A stretch of DNA of 64,000 bases, taken from Trochalopteron elliotii. Taxonomy: Eukaryota; Chordata; Aves; Passeriformes; Leiothrichidae. Positions 51,031 to 62,158 of the stretch are shown piece by piece. The position numbers and the translations under genes were made by a program. The notes beneath the pieces are model-generated. The model was not told where the DNA came from. It saw only the letters and a program-made list of their open reading frames with translations, and did no database searches. The stretch is taken from positions 1,084,452-1,148,451 of the forward strand of contig JANPWX010000081.1 of NCBI GenBank assembly GCA_024734555.1. Direction: 5' to 3'. The number at the start of each line of letters is the position of its first letter. Position 1 is the first letter of the stretch.

Positions 51031-54000
51031 GCAAATATGTGTGTACCTTTCTTATTGCACCGGGGAACGGAATTATTTTTGCATCATGACCTGATTAAGA
51101 AGTGAACCTTGCTTCTTATGAGGATTGTTTCAAAAAACTCATTTTGAATTAGCACATAAATGTGCAACCTAATTTGTAGTTATAGCTGTGGGGCTGAATG
51201 GGGAAAACTCTGAAATATTTTTCTTTTTGAGGGAGAAGAGACAAAAAGGTGAGGCTGAATCTTTGTGGTTAAAAACACAATAAACAGAAATCCTTGTTTA
51301 ATTCTCAGGCAGTTTTCTTATATTGTGATCTATTAATTCATTCCATATTGATTTTATTAACACTAATATTCTTCAGGTTTTTATCCTAAGAATAAAAGAT
51401 TTTTTAATTTTCTTTTTGCACCTGTTTTTTTTTTTTATTCAAAGGTGGTTATTCCTCACCATTTAAATGTGTAGTAGAAATCACTGTTTTATTTTTAATG
51501 CTACAACTTCCTCTTCATAGTTGAAGGATTAATTGAGTGTATCCACTTTCTTGGATTTTTTCTAATTACTTTGCAAGATACAGTTGCGTGTCAGTGAAGA
51601 AGGGACTTTCTTGCTTTCGTACTTGCACATTTCTTTTAATGATAGTGAACCTTCTAAACCAATACAGTAATGGAGTCAGCTGAGATGAATTTCTTATGCC
51701 TGCTGGGAGGGAGGCCTGGATGATCTAGAGATGCAAGGACTGTGTAAATGCTTTGCCTCCTTCCTCAATACTTGCACTCTTTTTCCTGAACTTCTGCACT
51801 CTTTGTGTGTTGGGGAGAATTGTGAGGCCTTCCGTAATTAATATAACCCACAGAAGATTTTTACATCTTGCTATTACTACGTGGCACCAGGGTGCCAGAA
51901 GAGCAATTAGTGTCCTTTAGCACCTTATTTAGACATCAAAAGTATGCATATCCCCATCCTGCAATAATTCTGACAAAGCCATTTACACCAATTTTGGTAT
52001 GATCCTCAACTTTGTTCTCAGTTTATGAACGTAAACCTCCATTTGATTATTGTTAGGTGAAAAAGCATGACTTGCTGTTTGTGAATGAAGAGGTACTGGA
52101 AGAAAGTAGGGTGCAGAATCAATTTAGTTAGTAAATTGATGCATATTCAAGAAGTTAGAGGGTTCCTTTAGAATACGGTTTTGAACCTGGGGTTTGGGTT
52201 TTTTTCTGCTTGCTAGTTTATCCCAACAGTATAGGGGAAACACTAGATTTTTTGAAAAGAATGATCTTTTACAATACTGCATATTTATTTAGCTACAGAA
52301 TATTTTATGTGTTGCATTACGGTGAAGTAATTTTCAATGTACATTTTTCATCTGAAGAATGCTGAAGAGTAATGTTGCTGGAAAGAGCATCAAGTTTTGC
52401 TAGTTACCTGTGCTTGGCCATGGGGATGGTTTGGCTTCATTGGTCTCTACTCTGCTTTTATAAGCTAAGGATGCTATTCAATATGTCAGATGAACAGCAA
52501 ATATGAGGATTGTGTGCCAAGGGGTGGCATGGAGACTACAGTGTAAAGAAAGAAATACAGTTCTGTTCCACTGGAGGATGTGGGCAGTAAGGAATGATTG
52601 CATCTCAAGCATAAATCCTTTGTGACACGTTACTTATTTTGGAGGCACTATGAAAGCAGTAACTGTTACTTGTCCTGTGAGCATTTATGAACAGGATGGC
52701 TGGCATTTTAAAAATAGTTATATGACCTTTTGTTGTTTCTAGGATCCATCCTGATACTTTTCAGAGTCCTGGGAGGTTGTGAATGATACCACAGTATGTG
52801 AAAGGACTGTCTGTGTTTTGGCAAAGGGTCAATGTTTTAGAGTGTGCAATATATATTAACAAAATGACTAATGATAGGAAAGGAGACAAAACAAAATCTG
52901 AAGCCAAAAGGATTGTAATAGATATTCTTACATAGTTCGGTCATTGAGTTTTAGTAGCTGCTTAGAATGACTCTTTTCTTCCACAGTCCCTGTTTTTCCT
53001 GGGGAACAGTTAGTGGTTGTTTTACTGATTGGCAGCTGTTGGCAAACAGCCTAAAAGACTTAAAAGACACAGTGACCTTTGATCAGAAATCACTGTTGCA
53101 GAAGATTTATTTATTTGAATATTACCCTGTCAATTTTATGTAGAATAATGACTGTAGAAAATAAGAAGGCAAAAACCCTCAAGTACAAGTAATGGCCATC
53201 TGCTATATTTGTCCTTTTTTTTTAAGTGTACTCAATAGTAAAAATTATTAAAATATAAAAATGATAACAGTGAAAATAAGTTCTGACCATCAGAATATAA
53301 TTTGTTGTTATACTTAAAGGAAATTAAAATTGATGAAATCTGTCCCATTAAAATGCTTCCTGACTTCCTCTTTCTGAAGGCTGGAGGGACAAAATGCTGT
53401 GCTATGTACACAGATATATGGGAACCAATTTAGCATGAGAAGAGGTTGTAGATTGCAATTCCGAATTCTTCAGACATTCTTGCTCAGACTTGTTTCAGCT
53501 GTTATGGTCTTTACTTCAAAAGCAAGATACACTAGGTCATGTAAGATTTGTATTTCTTAGATATTTTTTTCAAAGTTTTTTTTTTTTTCAGTTACAAGGA
53601 GAATTGTCAGACTGTTGTAATGGTAAATTACAAGATAGTTATGTTAGTTGAGAGGTGAGTGCTCCTGTAATTTCATCACCTTACTCTGAAGACATAACTC
53701 ATTTCAGGAAACTGTTGGTTGCACAGATGCAAAGAGACAGTTGTGTCGATGTGATCTAAAAATTCATTTAGTGGATTAATCCATTTCCACAAATTACTCT
53801 TTTTCATCCTTGACAAAAAGGAGCAGTTTTTACTCTCTTGAAAATTAACAGCAACATACATGGCTTGGTCAAGACAGTAAAGCTCTTAATACTATTTTTA
53901 AAAAAAGTACAAGGTAGACCTGTCTTAAATTCCAAATTATCTGCTGAATGCCATTGGTGGTATAACCCAGAGTGAACTCTGAGGTAAAACAGAGAGACAG

Positions 54001-55743
54001 GGAAGAAAAATGTAAAATCCTGTTTGTATACATAGAGAACCTGTGCTATGAGGGAAGGCTGAACTCCTTCTTGTGGATCATGGAGTCTACAGAGACGCTG
54101 TTTAGCTTTCACACAGGTGATTTCTGGGGAGCAGCACAGCAAAATAGGAGGGAAAACATGGAACAGCAGTGTTAACCTCTGAGCTCCTTCTAATCAAACA
54201 GCATGAGCCAGGTCTGAGAAGGAGTCAAGCTGCCATTTCTGGAAGTGACTAATGCATAGCTCATGGGTTCTCAAGGGTCAGGCCAGCATGGAGGCAAGTC
54301 AGTGCATTGTTTTCCTTCTGATGACTGTGCCAGGCACTTCACACACTGCAAACAAATCACTTTGTTGTTTTGTATTTTTTTTTTTTGCCATTGGCAGTGT
54401 TTTAAATGGAATTTATATTTTTGTTATTTGAGAGACAAAAAAAATTAAACTGTTTTTTTCTAGGAAATTGAGTAAGAGTCAGTAACAAGGCATTCTAGTT
54501 CAGTAATAAACATTTTTTGAAACAATTATTCAGCAGAAATGCTAGCTGGTATAAATTTACAAATATGCATGCTTTCATTTTTTTAGTGTACTACTTGCTG
54601 TGAATTTTTAGCAAAGTGGGACTATTAATGGATGGAGCAGGAAGCATAAAATTAGAGAAAGTCTGAAAAAACCCATGGCAAACTATTTTTGTCAGAAAAT
54701 ACATTTTTACTGTGAGAAGTAGCTCTCATGTCAAGGAGAGAAGGAACAAATCGCTTCTGGTGATTAGGAATGGTAAAATGGGATGGCTTGTATTTTTCTA
54801 ATTATAATACTTTTTCTTTTTACATTTGAAATATGTACCATAAAACCCACTTAAAAGTAATATGTAAGATTTGAGATTAAGGAAATAATTTCTTTTTCTC
54901 AAAGTTTCAAAGTAAACAGATTTATGACAAACATATTAATAAATTAAAAAATTTTATTGGTTCACTTGAAATAACCACTGTTATTGTTATCTGAACTATT
55001 TTTGCTTATAATTCATAGTTAAATTATTATAAGTCTGTGCAATGAAATAATGAGATGTAACAAAAACCAGTTTGAACAGTTTTAACAACCTAAAAAAATA
55101 TCACTAAGAGTTTGCTCACCAGTACACCAAAGTGCAAGGTCATTGCCCACTAATTGCACCAAAAAACCAAAAAAAAAACAACCCCCCCCCAAAAAAACCC
55201 CCGTTAACAATTTTCAGGATGTAAGTGACTGAATCCTAAAAGGGTGATTACACTTTTATAATGCCTAGAGAAGCTGATAACCCTCCTTCACAGTAAGACT
55301 CCATGAAAAAGCAGTTGTCCTTATAATCATCTGACAAGTGTCATGCTATCTGTAATTCAGGGGAACTGAAAATACGTGAAATATTATGTATATTTAAGTA
55401 GGTGGACTGCTTTATTCATTCATGACTGTATTTCAGTTTGTCACTGGTAAGTAATGCATGTGTAATAAACCTTTGTATTTCAAAGTAGCTGAAACTCGTC
55501 CGTGTACAAAGCCAGCATGTTTTGTGTGTGTCTGGTATTAAAGACAGTTGTGTTAAAATGCTGCTGTTAATTCCAGCTCTGCAGTAGATGCTGCATGTAG
55601 TGTTGCTTAATATTGCTGTTGAGGGTTTTATGCCTAAGTTCTGAATTACTTTTCCTGATAGGAACAGTTGCAAATGTTAGTAAACTATAGGAACTTTTTG
55701 AAATGAATTACTTTGTCAGGCTGTGGCATGTGGGAGAGGAATC
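51031..55743. other. Presumed intron, non-coding
   Basis: AT-rich with no recognised exon. A weak CR1-like phrase (TATGAGGGAAGGCTGAA) near 54047 is too short to call. An A/C homopolymer patch at 55156-55202 is listed separately. Confidence 0.45.
55156..55202 (+). repeat. A/C homopolymer patch
   Basis: Alternating A-runs and C-runs, including a run of ten C. Prone to sequencing and assembly error. Confidence 0.85.
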
Positions 55744-56466
55744 TGGATAGGTTGGGCTGAGGGCAGTTGTATGAGGTTCAGCAAGGCCAAGTGCCAGGTC
55801 CTGCCCTTATGTCACAACAGCCCCAGGCAGAGCTGCAGGCTGGGGGAAGAGTGGCTGGAAAGGTGCCCATAGGAGAAGGAGCTGGGGGTGCTGGTCAACA
55901 GCAGCTGAACATGAGCCAGGTGTGCCCAGGGGGCCTGGAAGGCCAATGGACCAGCAATAGTGTGGCAGCAGGACCAGGGCAGGGATTGTCCCCCTGTGCT
56001 GGGCACTGGTGAGGCCACACCTCAAATCCTGTGTCCAGTTTTGGGCCTCTCACTACAAGAAAGGCACTGAGGGACTGGAAAGAGTCCAGAGAAGGGCAGC
56101 AGAGCTGGGGAAGGGTCTGGAGTCTGATGAGGAGCAGCTGAGGGAACTGAGGGTGTTTGGCCTGGAGAAAAGGAGGGTCAAGGGGACCTTATTGCTCTGT
56201 ACAACCACCTGAAAGGAGGTGTTGACATGTGGAGGTCAGGCTGCACCAAGGTTCAGGTTGGACATCAGGAGCAGTTTCTTCCCTGAAAGGATGGTGAAAC
56301 ATTGGGATGGGCTGCCCAGGGAAGTGGTAGAGTCACCACCTCTGGAGGTGTTCAAGAAACGACTGGACGTGGTGCAGTGCAGAGGTTTAGTTGACATGAT
56401 GGTGTTCAGTCCAAGGTTGGTCTCAATGTTCTTAGGGGTCTTTTCCAACTTTAATGATTCTATGAT
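55744..56466 (+). mobile_element. CR1 LINE, 3' 720 bp, comparatively well kept
   Basis: This runs from the end of ORF2 (TGTATGAGGTTCAGCAAGGC, CAAGTGCCAGGTCCTGCC) through GAACATGAGCCAGGTGTGCC, GTGAGGCCACACCTC, TTTTGGGCCTCTCACTACAA, GAGAAGGGCAGCAGAGCTGG, CCTGAAAGGAGGTGTTGACA, GGGCTGCCCAGGGAAGTGGT and GGTCTTTTCCAACTTTAATG to the terminal ATGATTCTATGATT. This is the complete expected order of CR1 3' sequence on the plus strand. Frameshifts and stops break the reading frame. It is the longest and least diverged CR1 in the window, lying within the presumed intron. Confidence 0.96.
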
Positions 56467-57357
56467 TTTTTTGTAATTTTTAAAGTATCTGATTCTCTAA
56501 TTATTTACTTGCATCAAAGATGCTTTGTTGTACTCCGAGAATCTCCCAGTTTCTTTCTTTTTCTATCTTCAGCTATTAAAAATAATTGAATTGAATTGAT
56601 GTTTTATTAGGTTGATTTAATTAATATGCTCAGTGAAATAGCTCTTTATTTTCTCTCCCATTTGCCTGATCTTAATTTCTATGCCAAATTTAATAAAAAG
56701 GCCTTAAATCTTGTCTCTTGCTTAGGGGAAAGGTCAGGCATCAAGTTCCATCACACTCTAGAGGGAAGAATAATGTGTTATATTATGCTTTGTTCACAGT
56801 CCTTCACTGCTTTAAGAAATTGTGAATGACCAATATGAGAGTAGTTTTTGTTTACATCTGCTTCTGTCAAAGCAAACTTCTTGCCTTTTCCCCCATTATT
56901 GAAGACCTCTCTTGCTGAGTTTTGTTGGTTTTGTGGATTGGTTTTGGATTTTTTATTTTTTACTATAGTTAGTTTGGTATCAATAGAACACCTGTTTTAA
57001 TTTCTTTTTAATTTTTTTTTTAAATTTTGGGGTGAAATTATAATACCTGCTGAACAAGTCTCTATTTGACTTGTGGTAGCATAATGACATAATCTAAATA
57101 CGAATAATTAAAGGTGCCTGTATGTATGAAATATAAACAAATATGGAGGCACATTCCATTGCCTGGAATCTACCATTCCAGTAACTGGTGTGGATTTCCT
57201 TTGCTGCAGTTGTTAGTAGAAGAATATTGATATGCTTTTTTGCCACAACTGAAGATGTTTTTCATATTTATGTGGTTTTGTTAACACAAAGATTTAGTTA
57301 TGAACTGAAGATGGCTGAGCCAAGTAACAGTTTTAATTTTTTTCACCTTTCTTTTGT
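56467..57357. other. Presumed intron, non-coding
   Basis: AT-rich spacer between two CR1 copies, nothing recognised. Confidence 0.45.
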
Positions 57358-57520
57358 AGCATAATTCAAGTTGGAAGAGATCTTTGGATGTCTCAGGTTT
57401 AAAGTCGGGTCAGCTCTGACATCAGGCCAGATTGCTCAGGACATTGTCGTGAGATCTTTTAAAATCTCCAGGGACAGAGCTTGCACAAATTCTCTGGGAA
57501 ATTGACAGGCTCTTGCCTTC
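57358..57520 (-). mobile_element. Old CR1 LINE 3'-end fragment
   Basis: A diverged reverse complement of CR1: CATAATTCAAGTTGGAAGAG, GATCTTTGGATGTCTCAGG, CCAGATTGCTCAGGACATTG, TTTTAAAATCTCCAGGGAC, TTCTCTGGGAAATTG. These blocks fall in consensus order but with many changes, so this is an ancient copy. Confidence 0.7.
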
Positions 57521-59262
57521 TGCCAGGGGTCTCAAAATACTTTTATAGTTCAGAATGACCTAATGCATGAATTAAAAACTAAATCCGGTGGACCCAATAT
57601 CTTAAGAAAATCTGAAAAAGGAAATAAAAAGACAGAAACAGCTAGTTGATAACAGGCTTGGTTATCTGCCTCAAAATAACAAAAATGAATTAATCGAAAT
57701 AAAAATAATTTAATTTTTTCTTTAAAAAAACCTTAGAAAAGGCTTTATAATAAAATTAAAAGAAATAATTTAATATTCAATTAGTTCAACTTTCTGCATA
57801 ATTTATTTCCATATGTATACTTTTCTTTAATCTAATTTTTTTTTCTTTTCCTTAAGGCACTTTACTGCTTCTGTTAAAGGCTAGTGGAGATTAAGTTCCT
57901 GATGTGAATAGAAACCTGATAGACCCATCCATTTTTTATTTTGTTTATGTATAAAGTTATTTAAATTCATTACTCCAAAATTTGTTACGTGAAATGAAGG
58001 GTTTTTAAATAAATTGCAGCTCTGATTTCACTAATATATTAGTAGTTAGAGTAAGACCTTTGAAACAAGCTGTGTGATTGGGAAGAATTCTATGAAGTGT
58101 AGCTAACCCTGTCAATAAAATTTGTACTGTCAAAAACCTGTTCAATTGATTTGTATTGAGCATACTAGAATACACCATTGAAGCAGTGAATAACACTAAT
58201 TATTGAGTAAGAAGCTTAGGTTTTTGTCAGCTAGCTTGTGACTTTCTGAAAGAGGGCAATAATGCTTGTTATACTTTGCTCCTTAAAAAAACAAACAAAA
58301 AACCCTATCAAAAATACCCACAAAATCAAAACAACTTTTTGTATGGTTTTAATTCATATTACTCCTTTTAATTGGAATATAGGCACAAAAATTCTAAATC
58401 ACACAATTTTAAGCATTCAGGAAGTTAGTGATGTTGTCTGTTTCAGATTGGATCAATGGATAATATGTTTTCATGGTAAGCACTAAAACATTTGCAGATG
58501 AATCTCCTTGAGCACAACTTACTCTTTTTTTTAAAGGTGAAAAGAGCATTTTTTTAATCTTCTGAATTGGACATTACAGGATCTAATACTTTCCTCAGGA
58601 GTCTGCTGGGTATCTATCATGCTCAAGGATGAACCCTTCAAACAGTGGTCAGATTATGTAGGGTTTTCTTTGTTTGTTTTCTTTTCCTTCTGATGTTGGC
58701 ATCCAAATGGATAGTGTGTCATCTCAGAAGCTGATCACAGGTAATTAAATTGATTCATATGCAGCTGAACTCACAGTCTTAAAGAAGGGTTGATGTGCTT
58801 CCTCTGAAAAAAAAAGGAGATAAAGGCCTGGCCAGAGGTAGGAGAGGAGGCAATTTAATAACAAAAAAAACCCACAAAAACCAAACCAAACAAAACCCAA
58901 ACAAAATGGAAAAAAAAAGTGAATTAATTTTGTTTTATGTAACATTCTATTTTCTTCAGTTCCCAACACAATTATATAGCTGTCTCTGAAAGGGTAATTG
59001 AAATAAAATACAAATATAAATCTAAAGCAGCATGGTTCAAGTTTAACACTGAGACTTCAAATTAGTTTTTACCAGTGTTCAGTTACTGACTTTCTCTTAG
59101 TCTTGGCTGCCTGCAGCTGACATGGGATTATAAAGAGGTGAAGCACTCTGAGATGAAGGGAGCTAATTTGTTTAAAACAAAATCTGCATGAGGAAGTTTA
59201 AATTTACCTTGCAATGAATTGCAAGTCCTACACAAATTATCAGTGGCATGAATTTTCTTCAG
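57521..59262. other. Presumed intron, non-coding
   Basis: AT-rich with an A/C-rich stretch at 58861-58917. No transposon recognised. It ends at the acceptor of the next candidate exon. Confidence 0.45.
58861..58917 (+). repeat. A-rich (AAACC)n tract
   Basis: Imperfect AAACC/AAAC repeats ending in A-runs. Confidence 0.8.
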
Positions 59263-59476
59263 GAATGTGAAAGATCTACGCAATGAACTGCAACAGGAGA
59301 GAGAGGTGAAAGTGCAGCATTGGTCTGAAGAGATCTCAAAACATGACAGTTTGGAATCTTCCAGTCAGTTGCATGTAACAGTCAAATCCTCCTTATTTAA
59401 AGCCAACTATGTTAGTTTATTTCCAATGTTGGAAGAACTGCGAAACGTATTTACCCTGAACAAGGAAAAGATATAA
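59263..59476 (+). CDS. Candidate coding exon with coiled-coil-like product
   Basis: The acceptor TTTTCTTCAG ends at 59262. The first base G completes the AG carried over from 44757, and the frame then reads NVKDLRNELQQEREVK, continuing to HWSEEISKHDSLESSS. This is charged, Leu-spaced and helix-forming, typical of a coiled coil. The frame is open for 70 codons to a TAA at 59474-59476. The true 3' end is uncertain: possible donors are GAG|GTGAAA after 59305 and CAT|GTAACA after 59374, or it could be a last exon, though I see no AATAAA soon after the stop. The GTG at 59267 is not a start. Gene identity is not recognised. Confidence 0.45.
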
Positions 59477-60009
59477 CTTAAATATTGAATTTAATATAGT
59501 TCAGCATGACAAATATATTGTCACATGAAATTTTGTAAGAAAAATGTTAACTTCCATGAGAACTGTGTGTTTATAAAAAAAAAAAAGAGGCAGAAAACAT
59601 AAAATTCTCAGTCTTTAGTCTACCAAGATAATTCAATAGCTTTTAGCTAAATCCAATCTCATTCTAAATTCTTTACCTTTTCAAGTATATTATTTCCTCT
59701 TTTCTGGATACTCTCCCTTTTTTCTACCCAACAATCCATTTTTTTGGCAAATTTCCCTCTTCACTTTTGAGCTGTTATTGAGCTTCTCACCTTGACAGTC
59801 TCTGTGAATAGAAAGTACTTCCTCTAGATGCATTTCAAGATCACTGTTCTTGACAATCAAACTCCTCAAAAATCTTTAGAATATGTTCATAGCAGATGTA
59901 AATCTTTTCAGCTTAAAGAAACTCAGTGACTTACAGGTGAATTATACATCACTTTGATCTTTAATGTCAGAAAAAGGAATGGCATATCACTCAATTTTAG
60001 TCCTTAGGG
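59477..60009. other. Non-coding, no feature recognised
   Basis: AT-rich with an A12 run at about 59577. No polyadenylation signal was found that would clearly end the exon upstream. Confidence 0.45.
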
Positions 60010-60285
60010 ATCACAGAATCATAGAATGGGTAAGGTTGGAAGGGACCATATCTGGCCATCTGGTCCAGCTTCCCTGCTCAAGCAGGGTCATCCCAGAGCA
60101 CATGAGACCGGATTGCATTCAGTTGGCTCTTGAATATCTCCAGTAAGGGAGGCCCCACAACCTCTCTGCACAGTCGCTGCATAGTGAAGAAGTTCTTCCT
60201 CATATTCAGGTGGAACTTCCTGTGCATCACTTTCTGCCTGTTGCCTCTTGTCCTATTGTTTGGCACCACTGAGAAGAGCCAGTGA
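60010..60285 (-). mobile_element. CR1 LINE 3'-end fragment
   Basis: Reverse complement of the CR1 3' end: ATCACAGAATCATAGAATGG, GGTTGGAAGGGACC, CATCTGGTCCAGCTTCCCTG, AGGCCCCACAACCTCTCTG, GTGAAGAAGTTCTTCCTCAT, CTGTTGCCTCTTGTCCTATT. Clear minus orientation with an intact 3' terminus. The far edge near 60285 is approximate. Confidence 0.94.
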
Positions 60286-61417
60286 ATAAAATTGCCATGC
60301 TGCCTCTCAATACCAGGCGAGCATTGCATTAAGGCACCCATTAAAGTCACCCTTGGGGGTCTGGGATCAGGTTTGGCATCACTGTGAGCACAGCTGCAGA
60401 GATTGTGAGACCTTTTTGCCCCTGTCCCACTGAAGGGTAAATGCAAGCCGCCCTTTTCTTCCGGGTGCCGCATCGTGTCCTCTGCTGAGGAGAATAAGGA
60501 AAAATGCCATTCCATGTGTCATTGTGTCTGCAGCCTGCAACACCCATTCAGAATTAAGGACTTTCTCAAAGCCATGCCGAATGACTGTTTTTATCACGGC
60601 GAGGTTTGTGATCAAGGGAGGAAATTGTATTTGTATAGTAAATAGTAGTTTCAGAATTCTTTATTTCTGTCCCATTCCTTTTCAGTAAGTTCTGCGTTGG
60701 TTTTCAGAGTGCCACCTTCTTAGAGGTGAGCTGAGTGCTCTTTGTGTCTTTTTTTCTCTTCTTCCTTTCTTCATCTGCTCTGTTTCTTTCCTAGTGTCTA
60801 TCTGTACCCATGGCAGCTCCAGCCAAAGACCCTCAACGACATCATTTTTCCCTTTTCACATTCTAAAGCAACCCTGGAGTTAAGTTACGAAGGCTGGCTG
60901 TGAAATGGCATTGTAAGATCTTGCTCCACTTGGGTTTTGGTCCTTTCAGAGATTTGCCTTAAATGGCAGGAATGTCTTTTCCTTGCTGGAAACTGGTGGA
61001 ATTCCAGACCATTGCAGTGTGTGTCATGGATCACAGAGGGGAATTACTGAGGCTCCCAGGGCATTGTTTCTGCCATGCCTCACAAGGGGGCTGTGGAGGT
61101 GCAGGTGACAAGGTCCCGGAGCCGTGTGGGCTCCCAGAGCAGACAGCAAATGTTTGTTTGCAGGATGTTTTCAAGCACATTCCCTGCTCGAAGCAGAGGG
61201 AGTAAGAAAAGGGAAGTGAGGAGCTGACAAAATCATGGAATGCTTGCATCTGGAAGGGGCCCTGTGCAGGTGTTATGATCCCATTAGGGAGAGATGCCTC
61301 TGCCCAAATGGAGGTGGAAATGAGAGCACATGACAGCAACATATGGACTTCATTTAACGTGGATTTCATTTAACAAGAAAAGGGAGGTAGAGTGATAGAA
61401 ATAAATAGGAAAGAGAT

Positions 61418-61436
61418 CTCAGAGAGAGAGAGAGCA
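61418..61436 (+). repeat. (GA)n microsatellite
   Basis: About nine GA dinucleotides. Confidence 0.8.
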
Positions 61437-61449
61437 GAAGATAATCAGT

Positions 61450-61500
61450 TGAAACTAGATGATCTTTAAGGTCCTTCCATTCGTTCTGTGATTCTAGAAG
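61450..61500 (+). mobile_element. CR1 LINE 3'-terminal remnant
   Basis: CTAGATGATCTTTAAGGTCC and TTCGTTCTGTGATTCTAG match the last 50 bp of CR1 on the plus strand. It lies about 40 bp before the trinucleotide tract. Confidence 0.75.
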
Positions 61501-61541
61501 ATGTGTGGATGTGTATTTTAACTTGATATTATTGTTAATGA

Positions 61542-61965
61542 GTACTACTATTTCATCTTCTTCACTTTAGTTGTCTTCTTCTTACTACTACTATTCCTTT
61601 TTCTTCATCTTAATCATTCTTATTTTTCTTATTTTTCTTACTGCTTTTCCTATTCTATTTCTTATTTATTTCTACTCTTATTTTTCTTCTTCTTCTTCTT
61701 GTAATTCTTACTCAACTTTTTATTCTTATTCTTTTTCTTCTTATTATTTACCACTATTATTTCTTCTTCTTCATCATCATCTTCTTTTTCTTCATTTACT
61801 ACTACTATTATGACTACTACAATTTCTTCTTCTTCTTCTTTATCCTTCTTATTCTTATTGAACTTACAATTTTTATTGTTATTTTTCTTCTTATTATTAT
61901 GTACTGTTACTATTTCTTCCTCATCTACTTATTCGTATGTTCTTTTGTTTGTTTGTTTGTTTTTG
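61542..61965 (+). repeat. (TTC/TTA/TAC)n trinucleotide tract
   Basis: About 420 bp made almost entirely of TTC, TTA and TAC triplets and T-runs on this strand, so GAA/TAA/GTA on the other. Pure TTC runs of four or five units occur near 61685, 61765 and 61830, and it closes with a (TTTG)n run. Frames across it encode Ser/Tyr/Phe/Leu-only peptides and are artefacts of composition. Confidence 0.95.
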
Positions 61966-62158
61966 GGAGGATTTTTTAATGGGGTTTTTTGTGGTTTTCT
62001 TTCTTACTAGTACTGTTACCTAAAGCCAACTTTCATTGTAATGAAAGAATGGTTTTTGTTGCAGTCCTGCTCAGCCTGGAGGGACACATCCAGGCAAAGG
62101 ATGGCTGGCTCAGCCTATGTGGCTCCTTCAGGACACCGGGCAGGCTCTGTCACAGCCG

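Larger units (their letters stand above)
60286..61541. other. Non-coding, mildly GC-rich, CR1 traces
   Basis: Frames of 60-145 codons here overlap the CR1 or have no protein-like features. A CR1-like phrase near 61230 is too diverged to support. A (GA)n run lies at 61418-61436. Confidence 0.45.

Noticed and set aside
54045..54062. Phrase resembling a CR1 TATGAGGAAAGGCTGA block
   Set aside because: A single short match with no neighbouring consensus blocks in order.
58447..58475. 29-nt segment between a strong TGTTTCAG and a GTAAGC
   Set aside because: Its length breaks the reading phase between the 44757 and 59263 exon candidates, so it does not fit that transcript, and nothing else supports it.
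61228..61300. Possible CR1 minus-strand 3' end
   Set aside because: Only scattered agreement (ATCATGGAATG, GGAAGGGGCCCTG), below what I can support.
61571..62010. Ser/Tyr/Phe/Leu-rich plus-strand frames (80 and 66 codons)
   Set aside because: They are translations of the TTC/TTA/TAC simple repeat and carry no information beyond base composition.
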